Shown one piece after another: positions 24,772-32,954 of a stretch of DNA of 64,000 bases (the first letter of the stretch is position 1; each line of letters opens with the position of its first letter). The stretch is from Paenochrobactrum glaciei (GTDB lineage: Bacteria; Pseudomonadota; Alphaproteobacteria; Rhizobiales; Rhizobiaceae). The position numbers and the translations under genes are program-made. The notes below the pieces were generated by a model, which saw nothing but the letters and a program-made list of their open reading frames with translations, did not search any database and was not told where the DNA came from. The stretch spans positions 434,001-498,000 of the forward strand of contig NZ_BAAADE010000002.1 of assembly GCF_039522165.1 (NCBI RefSeq). The letters are read 5' to 3'.

Positions 24772-27129
24772 ATGACGGCAAGTTCTAAATTGTTTGGCGC
24801 CGCATCAGCGATCGCCATGTCCGTGGCTCTGGCAGCCTCAGGTTCTGCGGTTGTGTCACTGGCATCCGTTGCGAGTGCTCAGGCAGCCGTAGCCAGCCGT
24901 ATTGATGTTCGCGGCAATCAGCGCGTTGACGCGCAGACCATCCGTGACAATGTCAATATCCGTCCGGGTAAAGCTTACACCAGTGCAGATGTGGACGAGG
25001 CTGTGAAGCGCCTGTTCGGTATGGGCTTGTTCTCCGATGTGAGAATCACCCAGTCCGGTGGCGCTCTGGTTGTTCATGTCAGTGAATATGCCGTCGTTAA
25101 CAATGTTCTCTTCCAGGGTAACAAAAAGGTCAAAGATGCGCAGCTGGAACGTGCCGTTCAGTTGAAGCCACGCAGTGCTTTCGATCCTGCTATCATGGAA
25201 AATGATCGCGACGCGATTAAGGCCGCTTATGGTCATGTTGGTCGTAGCGATGTTACTGTTAATGCTCGTACAGTTGATCTGGGTAGCGGTCGCGTAAACG
25301 TTGTTTATGAAATTGCTGAAGGCTCGCGCACCAAGATTGCGAATATCAACTTCGTCGGCAATAATGCTTATGGTGAGCGTCGTCTGCGCGATATCATCTC
25401 GACCAAGCGTTCAAACCCATTGTCATGGCTGACCCGTAGCGACATTTATGATGAAGGTCGCTTGCAGGCGGATGAAGAAGCACTGCGTCGCTTCTACTAC
25501 AACCGTGGTTATGCGGATTTCCGCGTTCTGTCTTCGGAAGCTGTGCTTGACGAAGCAACGAACGAATACACCATCACCATTAATGTTGATGAAGGTCAGC
25601 GTTATACATTCGGTGATGTGCAGATTGAAAGCACAGTGGACGGCGTTGAACCTGAAGCACTCAACGGTTTGATTGCAACCCGTTCAGGCCGCAACTATAG
25701 TGCAAAAGATATCGAAAAGACTGTTGAAGCGATCACAGATCGAGTTGCCAGCAGCGGTTATGCTTTTGCCAAGGTTGAGCCGCGCGGTGATCGTAACTTC
25801 GATAATCATACAATTTCCGTGGTTTACAATGTTGAACAGGGCCAGCGTGCTTATGTTGAACGTATTGAAATCCGCGGCAATGATAAAACCCGTGATTATG
25901 TTATCCGGCGTGAATTTGATCTGAATGAAGGCGATGCTTTCAATCAGGCTATGATCCAGCGTGCAAAACGTCGTCTTGAAGGTTTGGATTTCTTCCAGTC
26001 CGTTAACATCTCCACCGCTCAGGGCTCAGAGCCTGATCAGGTTGTGCTGATTGTTGATGTGATGGAAAAGTCGACCGGTGAGTTCTCCATTGGTGCAGGT
26101 TATGCGACCGGTGGCGGTACACCTGGTGCATCCGTTGAAGGTTCTGTAACCGAGCGTAACTTCCTCGGTCGTGGTCAGTATATCCGTTTTGGTGCCGGTA
26201 TCGGTCAGAACGATATGCGTAACTACAACTTCTCCTTCACCGAGCCTTATTTCCTTGGCAACCGTATCTCTGCCGGTTTTGATGTTTTCCGTCGTAGTCA
26301 CCGCGTTGATCGCGACTATGATGTGACACAAACTGGTGGTTCGATCCGCTTTGGTCTGCCAATTACTGATAATTTCTCTGCCGGTATTGCTTATAATCTG
26401 GTTGAGGAAAAATATAAGCTTGATAAAAAGAAGCTGGCCGCTGGTGATTACGCGCCGGCTCTTGCAGAAGCTGCTGAGTATAGCCCATGGTTGCGCTCAT
26501 CGATCAGCTACTCGCTGGTTTATGATAGCATCGACAATAAACAAAACCCGCGTGATGGTATCTTTGCTCGCTTCACACAGGAATTTGCCGGTCTTGGTGG
26601 TGATGCGAAGTTCTTGAAGACAACTGCTGATGCAAAATACTATCAGACCTTGCATGAAGATGCTGACCTGATCGGTATGTTGGGCGTTGGTGGTGGTTAC
26701 ATCCATGCTTTCAAAAATGATGGCGTGCGCATGTTTGACCTGTTCAAAAATGATCAGGATTTGATCCGCGGCTTCAAATATAACAGCATGGGGCCTTATC
26801 AAGAGGCTTCGAATGGTAGCGGAGAGCGTTACTGGCTTGGTGGTACAACCTACCTGAAGGCAACTGCTGAATTGCAGTTCCCGATGCCGGTTATCCCGGA
26901 AAGCTTCGGTATTCGTGGCGCATTGTTTGCTGATGCCGCAATGCTTTATGGGTCTAAAGGTAGTGGTAAGGTTGAAGGCGATGACAAGAAGATTCGTTCT
27001 TCTGTTGGTCTCAGCCTGATGTGGGCTTCACCATTTGGCCCGCTGCGCTTTGACTATGCTGTACCAACTTCCAAGGCTTCTTCGGATAAAGTACAGAACT
27101 TTAACTTTGGTATCTCGAGCAAGTTCTGA
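24772..27129 (+). CDS. bamA: Outer membrane protein assembly factor BamA
   Basis: Core of the BAM complex that inserts beta-barrel proteins into the outer membrane, 785 residues. A signal peptide ends near ASAQA at about residue 38. Five POTRA domains follow (about 40-420), recognisable by repeated strands such as IDVRGNQRVD, NNVLFQGNKKV, INFVGNNAYGE and IEIRGNDKTRD. The C-terminal 16-strand barrel (about 430-785) includes GRGQYIRFG, DVFRRSH and FGPLRFDYA, and the protein ends in Phe as outer-membrane barrels do. Its neighbours rseP and lpxD-fabZ-lpxA are the standard partners. No oddity seen. Confidence 0.98.
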   Translation: MTASSKLFGAASAIAMSVALAASGSAVVSLASVASAQAAVASRIDVRGNQRVDAQTIRDNVNIRPGKAYTSADVDEAVKRLFGMGLFSDVRITQSGGALVVHVSEYAVVNNVLFQGNKKVKDAQLERAVQLKPRSAFDPAIMENDRDAIKAAYGHVGRSDVTVNARTVDLGSGRVNVVYEIAEGSRTKIANINFVGNNAYGERRLRDIISTKRSNPLSWLTRSDIYDEGRLQADEEALRRFYYNRGYADFRVLSSEAVLDEATNEYTITINVDEGQRYTFGDVQIESTVDGVEPEALNGLIATRSGRNYSAKDIEKTVEAITDRVASSGYAFAKVEPRGDRNFDNHTISVVYNVEQGQRAYVERIEIRGNDKTRDYVIRREFDLNEGDAFNQAMIQRAKRRLEGLDFFQSVNISTAQGSEPDQVVLIVDVMEKSTGEFSIGAGYATGGGTPGASVEGSVTERNFLGRGQYIRFGAGIGQNDMRNYNFSFTEPYFLGNRISAGFDVFRRSHRVDRDYDVTQTGGSIRFGLPITDNFSAGIAYNLVEEKYKLDKKKLAAGDYAPALAEAAEYSPWLRSSISYSLVYDSIDNKQNPRDGIFARFTQEFAGLGGDAKFLKTTADAKYYQTLHEDADLIGMLGVGGGYIHAFKNDGVRMFDLFKNDQDLIRGFKYNSMGPYQEASNGSGERYWLGGTTYLKATAELQFPMPVIPESFGIRGALFADAAMLYGSKGSGKVEGDDKKIRSSVGLSLMWASPFGPLRFDYAVPTSKASSDKVQNFNFGISSKF

Positions 27130-27140
27130 TCGATTTGCCT

Positions 27141-27168
27141 TCTCCCGGAACCATATGGAGCCGGGAGA
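27141..27168 (+). promoter_or_regulatory. Hairpin overlapping the lpxD ribosome binding site
   Basis: TCTCCCGG (27141-27148) pairs with CCGGGAGA (27161-27168) in the 51-base bamA-lpxD spacer. The 3' arm contains the purine stretch GGGAGA that probably serves as the lpxD Shine-Dalgarno, so the hairpin could both protect the bamA 3' end and limit lpxD translation. Confidence 0.55.
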
Positions 27169-27180
27169 GAAAGTGTTTTG

Positions 27181-28236
27181 ATGGCAGATCCTGTTTTCTT
27201 CCCACTTGATCGTCCCGTAACAATCGGTGACGCTGCTGAATTAACCGGTGCTAAACTGCATAATGTGCAGTTGGCATCGCGTTTTTTTGCGCGCCTTGCT
27301 TCTATTGATAATGCTTCAGCGGATGCTGTGGTGTTTGCTGAGGGGCGCAAGAATGCACCTCAGCTGAATGCTTTAAATGCTGCCGGTGTGTTCTGCACCG
27401 AAGATATGGTATCTTCTGTTCCATCTGGTGTTGCAGCTCTGATCATCAGGCATCCGCATCGTGCATTTGCACAGCTGGGTCGTAAATTATTTCCCGCATC
27501 TTCATTCCCTGAGCCATGGATGGGTGAGGCAGGTATTTCGTCTTGTGCCAATATTCATGCCACTGCTGTGATCGAAGATGGCGCTACCATCGAGGCAGGC
27601 GCTGTTATCGGTAAAGGTGTAACTGTCGGCACAGGGTCGCGCATTTGTGCAACAGCCGTTATTGGTGCCAATTGTCAGATCGGGCGTCATACATATATCG
27701 CGCCGGGTGTTTCTGTGCAGTGCGCTTTCATCGGCAATCATGTGATCTTACATCCGGGTGTGCGTGTGGGGCAGGATGGTTTCGGCTATCTGCCGGGGCC
27801 CGCTGGTCTTGAAAAAGTGCCGCAGCTTGGGCGCGTGATCATTCAGGATCATGTGGAAGTTGGTGCTAATACCACGATTGATCGTGGCTCTTTGAGCGAT
27901 ACCATCCTTGGTGAAGGCACAAAAATCGATAATCTGGTGCAAATTGCACATAATGTAAAAATTGGTCGTTACTGTGTCGTAGCGGCGCATTGCGGGATTT
28001 CCGGCAGCGTTACGATTGGTGATATGACCATGCTGGGCGGACGTGTGGGCCTGGCAGACCATCTGACTATCGGATCGAATGTGCAGATCGCCGCAGCAAG
28101 TGGTGTAATGCGCGATATACCGGATGGCGAGAAATGGGGCGGTTTTCCTGCCCGACCTATCAAGCAGTGGTTCCGCGAAGTGGCAACCCTGCGCAGCTTT
28201 GGACAACCTAAGAAGGAGCAATCCTCTGATGACTGA
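27181..28236 (+). CDS. lpxD: UDP-3-O-acylglucosamine N-acyltransferase
   Basis: Lipid A enzyme adding the second 3-hydroxyacyl chain to UDP-3-O-acylglucosamine, 351 residues. The N-terminal uridine-binding domain (about 1-110) is followed by left-handed beta-helix hexapeptide repeats (about 120-300; for example GAVIGKGVTVGTGSRICATA), the catalytic-His region QIAHNVKIGRYCVVAAHCGISG, and a C-terminal helix that ends with KQWFREVATLRS. The start is the ATG at 27181; a TTG directly before it is unlikely. The 3' end overlaps fabZ by eight bases. Confidence 0.97.
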   Translation: MADPVFFPLDRPVTIGDAAELTGAKLHNVQLASRFFARLASIDNASADAVVFAEGRKNAPQLNALNAAGVFCTEDMVSSVPSGVAALIIRHPHRAFAQLGRKLFPASSFPEPWMGEAGISSCANIHATAVIEDGATIEAGAVIGKGVTVGTGSRICATAVIGANCQIGRHTYIAPGVSVQCAFIGNHVILHPGVRVGQDGFGYLPGPAGLEKVPQLGRVIIQDHVEVGANTTIDRGSLSDTILGEGTKIDNLVQIAHNVKIGRYCVVAAHCGISGSVTIGDMTMLGGRVGLADHLTIGSNVQIAAASGVMRDIPDGEKWGGFPARPIKQWFREVATLRSFGQPKKEQSSDD

Positions 28237-28702
28237 GATCAACGAGGTTAAGCTTGAAGCGGCAGATATTCACCAAGTTTTGAATGCACTGCCGCATCGT
28301 TATCCGTTTTTGATGATTGATCGCATTATTAATATCAACGGTGACCAGTCGGCTACCGGTGTTAAAAATGTGACCATTAATGAACCGCATTTTATGGGGC
28401 ATTTCCCAGAAAAGCCGGTAATGCCGGGCGTTTTGATCATTGAAGCAATGGCGCAGACCGCAGGAGCAATTGTTGTTCTTGCTAATGGTCAGGGCCGTCC
28501 TGGTCTGGTTTATTTCATGACCATCGACAATGCCAAGTTCCGCAAGCCTGTTGTGCCGGGTGATCAACTTTTATTGCACGTCAATAAGTTGAAACAACGC
28601 GGCAACATCTCTAGATACCAGTGTATTGCTGAAGTTGACGGTGTCAAAGTCGCAGAAGCAGAAGTTTCTGCAATGACCCATGTCCCAGACGGGAAAGAGT
28701 AA
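28229..28702 (+). CDS. fabZ: 3-hydroxyacyl-ACP dehydratase FabZ
   Basis: Hot-dog-fold dehydratase of fatty acid synthesis, 157 residues. The catalytic His is in LPHRYPFLMIDRI (about residues 22-34) and the Glu in MPGVLIIEAMAQTAGA (about 68-83). ATG at 28229 has AAGGAG at 28213-28218 and overlaps the lpxD 3' end by eight bases; a longer in-frame reading upstream lies wholly inside lpxD. Position between lpxD and lpxA is the conserved arrangement, balancing fatty-acid and lipid A synthesis, which compete for 3-hydroxyacyl-ACP. Confidence 0.97.
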   Translation: MTEINEVKLEAADIHQVLNALPHRYPFLMIDRIININGDQSATGVKNVTINEPHFMGHFPEKPVMPGVLIIEAMAQTAGAIVVLANGQGRPGLVYFMTIDNAKFRKPVVPGDQLLLHVNKLKQRGNISRYQCIAEVDGVKVAEAEVSAMTHVPDGKE

Positions 28703-28707
28703 AACAT

Positions 28708-29544
28708 ATGGCCGAGACCATTATTCACCCAACCGCACTCGTTGAGGATGGAGCACAGCTAGGCGCTGGCGTATCTGTCGGGCCTTTCTGCCACATCCAG
28801 TCAGGTGCGGTTATCGGTGATGGTTCTCAATTGATGAGCCACGTTGTGGTGACCGGTGCCACAAGACTTGGTGCTCAGGCACAGGTTTTCCCGCATGCTG
28901 TACTCGGTTGTGAGCCGCAAAACGGTAAACATACCGGTGGCCCGACCACATTGGAAATCGGTACCCATTGCACGATCCGCGAAGGCGTGACCATGCATTG
29001 TGGTTCTGATACCAGCCGTGGTCGCACCATTGTCGGTGATCACTGCACATTCTTGGCTTATGCGCATGTTGCCCATGACTGCATTGTCGAAGACCATGTA
29101 ACATTTGCCAATAATGTGATGGTTGGCGGTCACTGCGAAATTGGCCATCGTGCCATTTTAGGTGGCGGCTCTGCTGTGCATCAGTTCACCCGTATCGGCC
29201 ACCACGCTTTTGTGGGCGGTATGGCTGCGGTTGCCGGTGATGTTATCCCATTTGGCATGGTCATTGGTGTTCATGCACATTTGGGTGGCCTGAACATTAT
29301 TGGTATGAAGCGTTCCGGCATGGACAGAAAAGAAATTCATGCTGTTCGTCATGCGTCACGTATGTTGTTCGATCGCACAAAACCTGTGCAGGATCGCGCT
29401 AATGACGTGAAACTTGCTTATGCTAACTCTAAAGCAGTAGCTGATCTGATTGATTTTGTGACAGCAGATTCAAAGCGTGCTTTCTGTACGCCTCTGATCA
29501 AGTCAGCAAAAACCGCCCGTGAGGATAACGGTGGCGAGCAATAA
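28708..29544 (+). CDS. lpxA: UDP-N-acetylglucosamine acyltransferase
   Basis: First enzyme of lipid A synthesis, 278 residues, transferring a 3-hydroxyacyl chain to UDP-GlcNAc. Hexapeptide repeats form the beta helix from about residue 5 to 190 (for example DGAQLGAGVSVGPFCHI). The catalytic His region is YAHVAHDCIVEDHV, and the C-terminal helical domain starts with GMKRSGMDRKEIHAVRHA. ATG at 28708 lies five bases after the fabZ stop. The last 14 bases overlap the lpxI start, so translation is coupled. Confidence 0.97.
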   Translation: MAETIIHPTALVEDGAQLGAGVSVGPFCHIQSGAVIGDGSQLMSHVVVTGATRLGAQAQVFPHAVLGCEPQNGKHTGGPTTLEIGTHCTIREGVTMHCGSDTSRGRTIVGDHCTFLAYAHVAHDCIVEDHVTFANNVMVGGHCEIGHRAILGGGSAVHQFTRIGHHAFVGGMAAVAGDVIPFGMVIGVHAHLGGLNIIGMKRSGMDRKEIHAVRHASRMLFDRTKPVQDRANDVKLAYANSKAVADLIDFVTADSKRAFCTPLIKSAKTAREDNGGEQ

Positions 29545-30418
29545 TCGTCATTCGATAGCAAATCAATCCGTTTCCCCTCGCACTGCGATTATCGCGGGAA
29601 ACGGACTGTTACCGATTGAAGTTGCAAAATCTTTAGCTGCCAGCGGCAATGCGCCGTTTATCTTTGCCCTGCGAGGCGAAGCAGCACCTGAATTGTATCA
29701 ATTTGAGCATCAGGAACTTTCAATCGTCGAATTTGCAAAGTTCATCAAGACGATGAAAGCGCATAATATCCCACAGGTTATTTTAGCAGGTGGTGTGCTT
29801 AATCGTCCGCATTTATCTGATTTGCGCTTTGATATGCCGACTTTGCGCGCGTTGCCGAAAGTGATCGGCGCATTGGGCAAGGGCGATGACGCATTGCTGC
29901 GTGCTTTTATCCGCTTGCTTGAAGATTATGATATTAAGGTGATCGGTGCACATGAGATTGTGCCTGATTTACTGTCGCCAATGCCCGCACAAAGTTTGAC
30001 CAAGGCACGTCCTGACAAGCGTGAACAGCATAATATTCAGCTTGGCGCTGAGGCTGCGCGTTTGCTGGGTGATCTTGATGTCGGGCAGGGCGGCGTTGCT
30101 GTTGGTGGCCGTGTGGTGGCGCTGGAAGGCGCAGAAGGCACTGATCTGATGCTGATCCGTGTGGCTGAGCTTCGTGCATCAGGGCGTATTCCGCCGCGTG
30201 GTGGTGTGTTGGTAAAATGCGCCAAACCTTCGCAGGAAGAGCGTGCTGATTTGCCAGCCATTGGTATCCACACCGTAATCAATGCTGATAAAGCCGGCTT
30301 GGCAGGAATTGCAGTTGAAGCAGGGCGCAGTTTTATGCTTGGCTATCACGAGACGATAGTCGAGGCCAATAAACGTGGCCTGTTTATTGAGACATTTGTT
30401 CGAGCACCCGTTGAGTGA
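29531..30418 (+). CDS. lpxI: UDP-2,3-diacylglucosamine pyrophosphatase LpxI
   Basis: LpxI (DUF1009) hydrolyses UDP-2,3-diacylglucosamine to lipid X and UMP, and replaces LpxH in Alphaproteobacteria. The protein has 295 residues. The N-terminal domain starts with TAIIAGNGLLPIEVAKSL, and the conserved C-terminal domain has DLDVGQGGVAVGGRVVALEGAEGTD, GVLVKCAKPSQ and DLPAIGIHTV. The start is GTG at 29531, preceded by GAGGATAAC; GTG at 29519 would add four residues. It overlaps lpxA by 14 bases and is followed by lpxB 12 bases later. Confidence 0.95.
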   Translation: MASNNRHSIANQSVSPRTAIIAGNGLLPIEVAKSLAASGNAPFIFALRGEAAPELYQFEHQELSIVEFAKFIKTMKAHNIPQVILAGGVLNRPHLSDLRFDMPTLRALPKVIGALGKGDDALLRAFIRLLEDYDIKVIGAHEIVPDLLSPMPAQSLTKARPDKREQHNIQLGAEAARLLGDLDVGQGGVAVGGRVVALEGAEGTDLMLIRVAELRASGRIPPRGGVLVKCAKPSQEERADLPAIGIHTVINADKAGLAGIAVEAGRSFMLGYHETIVEANKRGLFIETFVRAPVE

Positions 30419-30430
30419 GGTCTGAAGCTG

Positions 30431-31642
30431 ATGAGCAAGCCGGTGATTACCCGTCCGCAATCGCAACACACACCTCTCAAGATTGCAATTGTTGCAGGTG
30501 AAGAATCAGGTGATCTACTTGGTGCTGATCTGATTGATGCACTGCGTTTGCAAACAGATCGTCTGGTGGACATCGTTGGTGTTGGCGGCGTACATTTGCA
30601 AGAGCGCGGCCTGAAAACGCTGTTTAATCCGCATGAAATATCGCTGATGGGGCTGGGCGCAGTTTTAAAAAATCTGCCGAAACTGATCATGCGTATTCGC
30701 CAGACCGCAAAAGCAATTGTCGCTGAAAAGCCTGATTGTCTAGTGATCATTGATAGTCCGGATTTTACGCATCGCGTTGCTAAGAAAGTGCGCCTTTCCG
30801 ATCCGTCGATTCCAATTATCAAATATATCGCGCCAACCGTTTGGGCATGGCGACCGCGCCGCGCCAAAGAAATGCGCGACTATATTGACCATGTGCTAAC
30901 GATTTTGCCGTTTGAAGTGGATGTGCTTAAAAAACTGCATGGGCCGGAAGCAACTTATGTTGGTCATCGTTTGGCAGGATTGCAGCCGATCTTGGATGCG
31001 CGTGAGAAACAGAAGAAGCGCGGCGTCCTGAAGGATGCCACAGCACCACGGCAGGTTTTGATTTTGCCAGGTTCACGTCGTTCTGAAATTCAGGGTCTGA
31101 TGCCGGTTTTTGGCGAAGCACTGAAAGAACTAGCGCTACGCTTTGAAAGCATTGAGGCGATTTTGCCGACCTTGCCGCATCTGGAAGAGATGGTGCGGGA
31201 GCAGTCCAAAAACTGGCCGGTAAAACCTAAAATTGTTGTTGGTGATGAAGCCAAATATCTGGCTTTTTCGGAAAGTGATGCCGCACTTGCCGCATCTGGC
31301 ACAGTGTCACTGGAACTGGCTTTGGCACAGGTGCCGACAGTGCTGGCCTATAAAACGGATTGGTTCGCACGGCAGTTTTTATTGCCGCGTATTACCATCT
31401 GGAGTGCAGCGCTGCCGAACATCATCACGGATGAACCAATTTTGCCGGAATATTTCGACCATTATATGCGGCCGGGTGCTTTGGCACGGCAATTGCAGCG
31501 CTTGCTGATTGACGGGCCTGCTCGTGAGGCGCAAATCAAGGGCTTTGAAGAGGTTGCCGAACTGATGGCGACAGATCAGCCATCGGGTGAACTGGCGGCC
31601 TCTGTGGTGCTTAAATTGGCAACGGCCAGACAAAACGCTTAA
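30431..31642 (+). CDS. lpxB: Lipid-A-disaccharide synthase
   Basis: Inner-membrane-associated glycosyltransferase (family GT19), 403 residues, joining lipid X and UDP-2,3-diacylglucosamine. Motifs seen: IAIVAGEESGDLLGADLI near the N-terminus, GVGGVHLQERG, LVIIDSPDFTHRVAKKV, YIAPTVWAWRPRRAKEM, VLILPGSRRSEI and ALAASGTVSLELAL. ATG at 30431 is preceded by GTGAGG. Last gene of the lpxD-fabZ-lpxA-lpxI-lpxB block; a strong terminator follows. Confidence 0.97.
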   Translation: MSKPVITRPQSQHTPLKIAIVAGEESGDLLGADLIDALRLQTDRLVDIVGVGGVHLQERGLKTLFNPHEISLMGLGAVLKNLPKLIMRIRQTAKAIVAEKPDCLVIIDSPDFTHRVAKKVRLSDPSIPIIKYIAPTVWAWRPRRAKEMRDYIDHVLTILPFEVDVLKKLHGPEATYVGHRLAGLQPILDAREKQKKRGVLKDATAPRQVLILPGSRRSEIQGLMPVFGEALKELALRFESIEAILPTLPHLEEMVREQSKNWPVKPKIVVGDEAKYLAFSESDAALAASGTVSLELALAQVPTVLAYKTDWFARQFLLPRITIWSAALPNIITDEPILPEYFDHYMRPGALARQLQRLLIDGPAREAQIKGFEEVAELMATDQPSGELAASVVLKLATARQNA

Positions 31643-31653
31643 GAGTAAAAAAT

Positions 31654-31684
31654 AAGCCGCACTGACAATCAGCGCGGCTTTTCT
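31654..31684. terminator. Intrinsic terminator after lpxB
   Basis: AAGCCGC pairs with GCGGCTT (31654-31660 with 31674-31680), extended by CTGA/TCAG inside; TTTTCT follows. It lies between the convergent lpxB and bfr genes. Confidence 0.88.
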
Positions 31685-31732
31685 ACATTTATATAAGACG
31701 GCCTGTTCCCACTGGCCTCTAATGTTTTTTAA

Positions 31733-32215
31733 TCAGGCTTCGTCTGCCGGTGCTGCATTGAGCAGACCATAGCGTTCTTCACCGATTTTACCGAGCAGTT
31801 CCAATTGTGTTTCGAGGAAGTCGATATGGCCTTCCTCGTCTTTCAGAAGCTCGTCAAAAAGCTGCTTGGTGACATAGTCGCCAAGCTGATCGCAGATTTC
31901 ACGTGATTTTTTGTAGGATGTACGGGCATCAATTTCGCCCTGCAAATCGCATTCCAGCACTTCCTTGACATTTTGACCGATGCGCAGTGGTGCTACCGAC
32001 TGAAGGTTTGGATGGCCTTCAAGGAAAATGATGCGTTCAATAATACGATCCGCATGTTGCATTTCTTCGATGGATTCTTCGCGTTCTTTTTTTGCAAGAC
32101 GCGCATAGCCCCAATCGTCAAGTAAGCGGTAATGCAGCCAATATTGGTTGACTGCGCCGAGTTCCAGAAACAGTGCCTCGTTAAGCCGCTCGATGACCTG
32201 TGGTTCGCCCTTCAT
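31733..32215 (-). CDS. bfr: Bacterioferritin
   Basis: Iron-storage ferritin of 160 residues that forms 24-mer shells with haem at the subunit interface. The ferroxidase ligands are in ALFLELGAVNQYWLH (Glu18 region), EEMQHADRIIERI (Glu51, Met52, His54), EIDARTSYKK (Glu94) and DEEGHIDFLE (Glu127, His130). Met52 is the haem-axial ligand, so this is a true bacterioferritin. ATG has GGGAGAA seven bases before it. It follows bfd, whose 3' end overlaps this gene by 35 bases. The upstream promoter carries an Irr-like box, which suggests iron control. Confidence 0.97.
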   Translation of the reverse strand: MKGEPQVIERLNEALFLELGAVNQYWLHYRLLDDWGYARLAKKEREESIEEMQHADRIIERIIFLEGHPNLQSVAPLRIGQNVKEVLECDLQGEIDARTSYKKSREICDQLGDYVTKQLFDELLKDEEGHIDFLETQLELLGKIGEERYGLLNAAPADEA

Positions 32216-32492
32216 GCTTTATTCTCCCAAATTTTTCACGCAAGGATCTGACTTGATCAATGAACAATATGACATTCTCATCATTCTGATTATGACGAAG
32301 ATGATATTCTTCAGTGACCTTTATGATCGTTTCTATGACATTTGGGAAGCACCCGCTGCACCGACCGCGGCGAGACATCGCATGGTAAATAGTTGAAGGC
32401 ACAATCAAGCGCCAGCAATCTTCGTCCAGAAGTTCAATAATTGTATCTTCAATTTGTTTTTGAGTAATAAAGTTGCAGTGGCATACAAGCAT
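32181..32492 (-). CDS. bfd: Bacterioferritin-associated ferredoxin
   Basis: Bfd-type [2Fe-2S] protein that reduces bacterioferritin iron for release. Of 103 residues, the first 55 contain the BFD fold: MLVCHCNFIT with C-H-C ligands at residues 4 and 6, and CSGCF with the other two ligands near residues 45 and 48. The tail beyond residue 65 is charged and unusual; E. coli Bfd has 64 residues, so this is an extended form. Its last 35 bases overlap bfr. The start ATG at 32492 has AGGAGCG upstream, within a small ORF whose stop lies one base before this start. Confidence 0.88.
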   Translation of the reverse strand: MLVCHCNFITQKQIEDTIIELLDEDCWRLIVPSTIYHAMSRRGRCSGCFPNVIETIIKVTEEYHLRHNQNDENVILFIDQVRSLREKFGRIKHEGRTTGHRAA

Positions 32493-32493
32493 T

Positions 32494-32649
32494 TTACAGC
32501 GCTCCTTCAGCAAAGGTCAGCTGTTCATTCATGCTGATGTGATTATAGACTGCTGTGTAAGCGAATTTTACATTTCGCTTTGCAAAAACAACGCTGCTTT
32601 TATTAATCAGCGCGCTATTTATATTATTATCAGAATTTGAACCAATCAT
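32494..32649 (-). CDS. Unannotated 51-residue small ORF ahead of bfd
   Basis: An ORF of 51 codons runs on the minus strand from ATG at 32649 to TAA at 32494-32496, one base before the bfd ATG. GGAGGA at 32654-32659 (four-base spacer) is the best Shine-Dalgarno of the region. The peptide is Asn/Ser-rich at its N-terminus, has no cysteines and no membrane segment, and ends in LTFAEGAL. The bfd ribosome binding site lies inside its last codons, so translation would be coupled. I recognise no family. It may be a real small protein or a leader peptide for bfd-bfr. Confidence 0.5.
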   Translation of the reverse strand: MIGSNSDNNINSALINKSSVVFAKRNVKFAYTAVYNHISMNEQLTFAEGAL

Positions 32650-32697
32650 TGGTTCCTCCAATAGCTCAGGGTAAAGGCCTGAATATTAAAGGTTGAA

Positions 32698-32793
32698 CTA
32701 AATTTAGATCATATATGCAAAATTAATGTAAAAATTGTCAAATGCTATGATTTTGAATTGTTCTAAAAAACAATGACTTAGAATAAATCTAAA
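32698..32793 (-). promoter_or_regulatory. Candidate iron-responsive promoter of the bfd-bfr unit with ICE/Irr-like box
   Basis: On the minus strand, TTGACA (32741-32736) and CATATA (32717-32712) form a plausible promoter with an 18-base spacer. Upstream, TTTAGATTTATTCTAAG (32793-32777) matches the alphaproteobacterial iron control element TTTAGAA-N3-TTCTAAA, bound by Irr, at 12 of 14 fixed positions. A palindrome CTAAATTTAG (32698-32707) lies about where transcription would start. Irr control of bacterioferritin is known in Rhizobiales. The rest of 32650-32954 is AT-rich without other features I can support. Confidence 0.5.
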
Positions 32794-32954
32794 GATGAGT
32801 TAAATGCCCATATTAATGGAGAAATTTGGCTTTTGGGAAGATTTTTCAGCTGAAATCAGCCCTTGGTTTATTCATGTGGTATTTTGCCTCACAGGCGCAG
32901 ATCAGCATAAAAGACAGCATTTTTAACAATGTGCAGACGCATTTTGTAGGCTGA

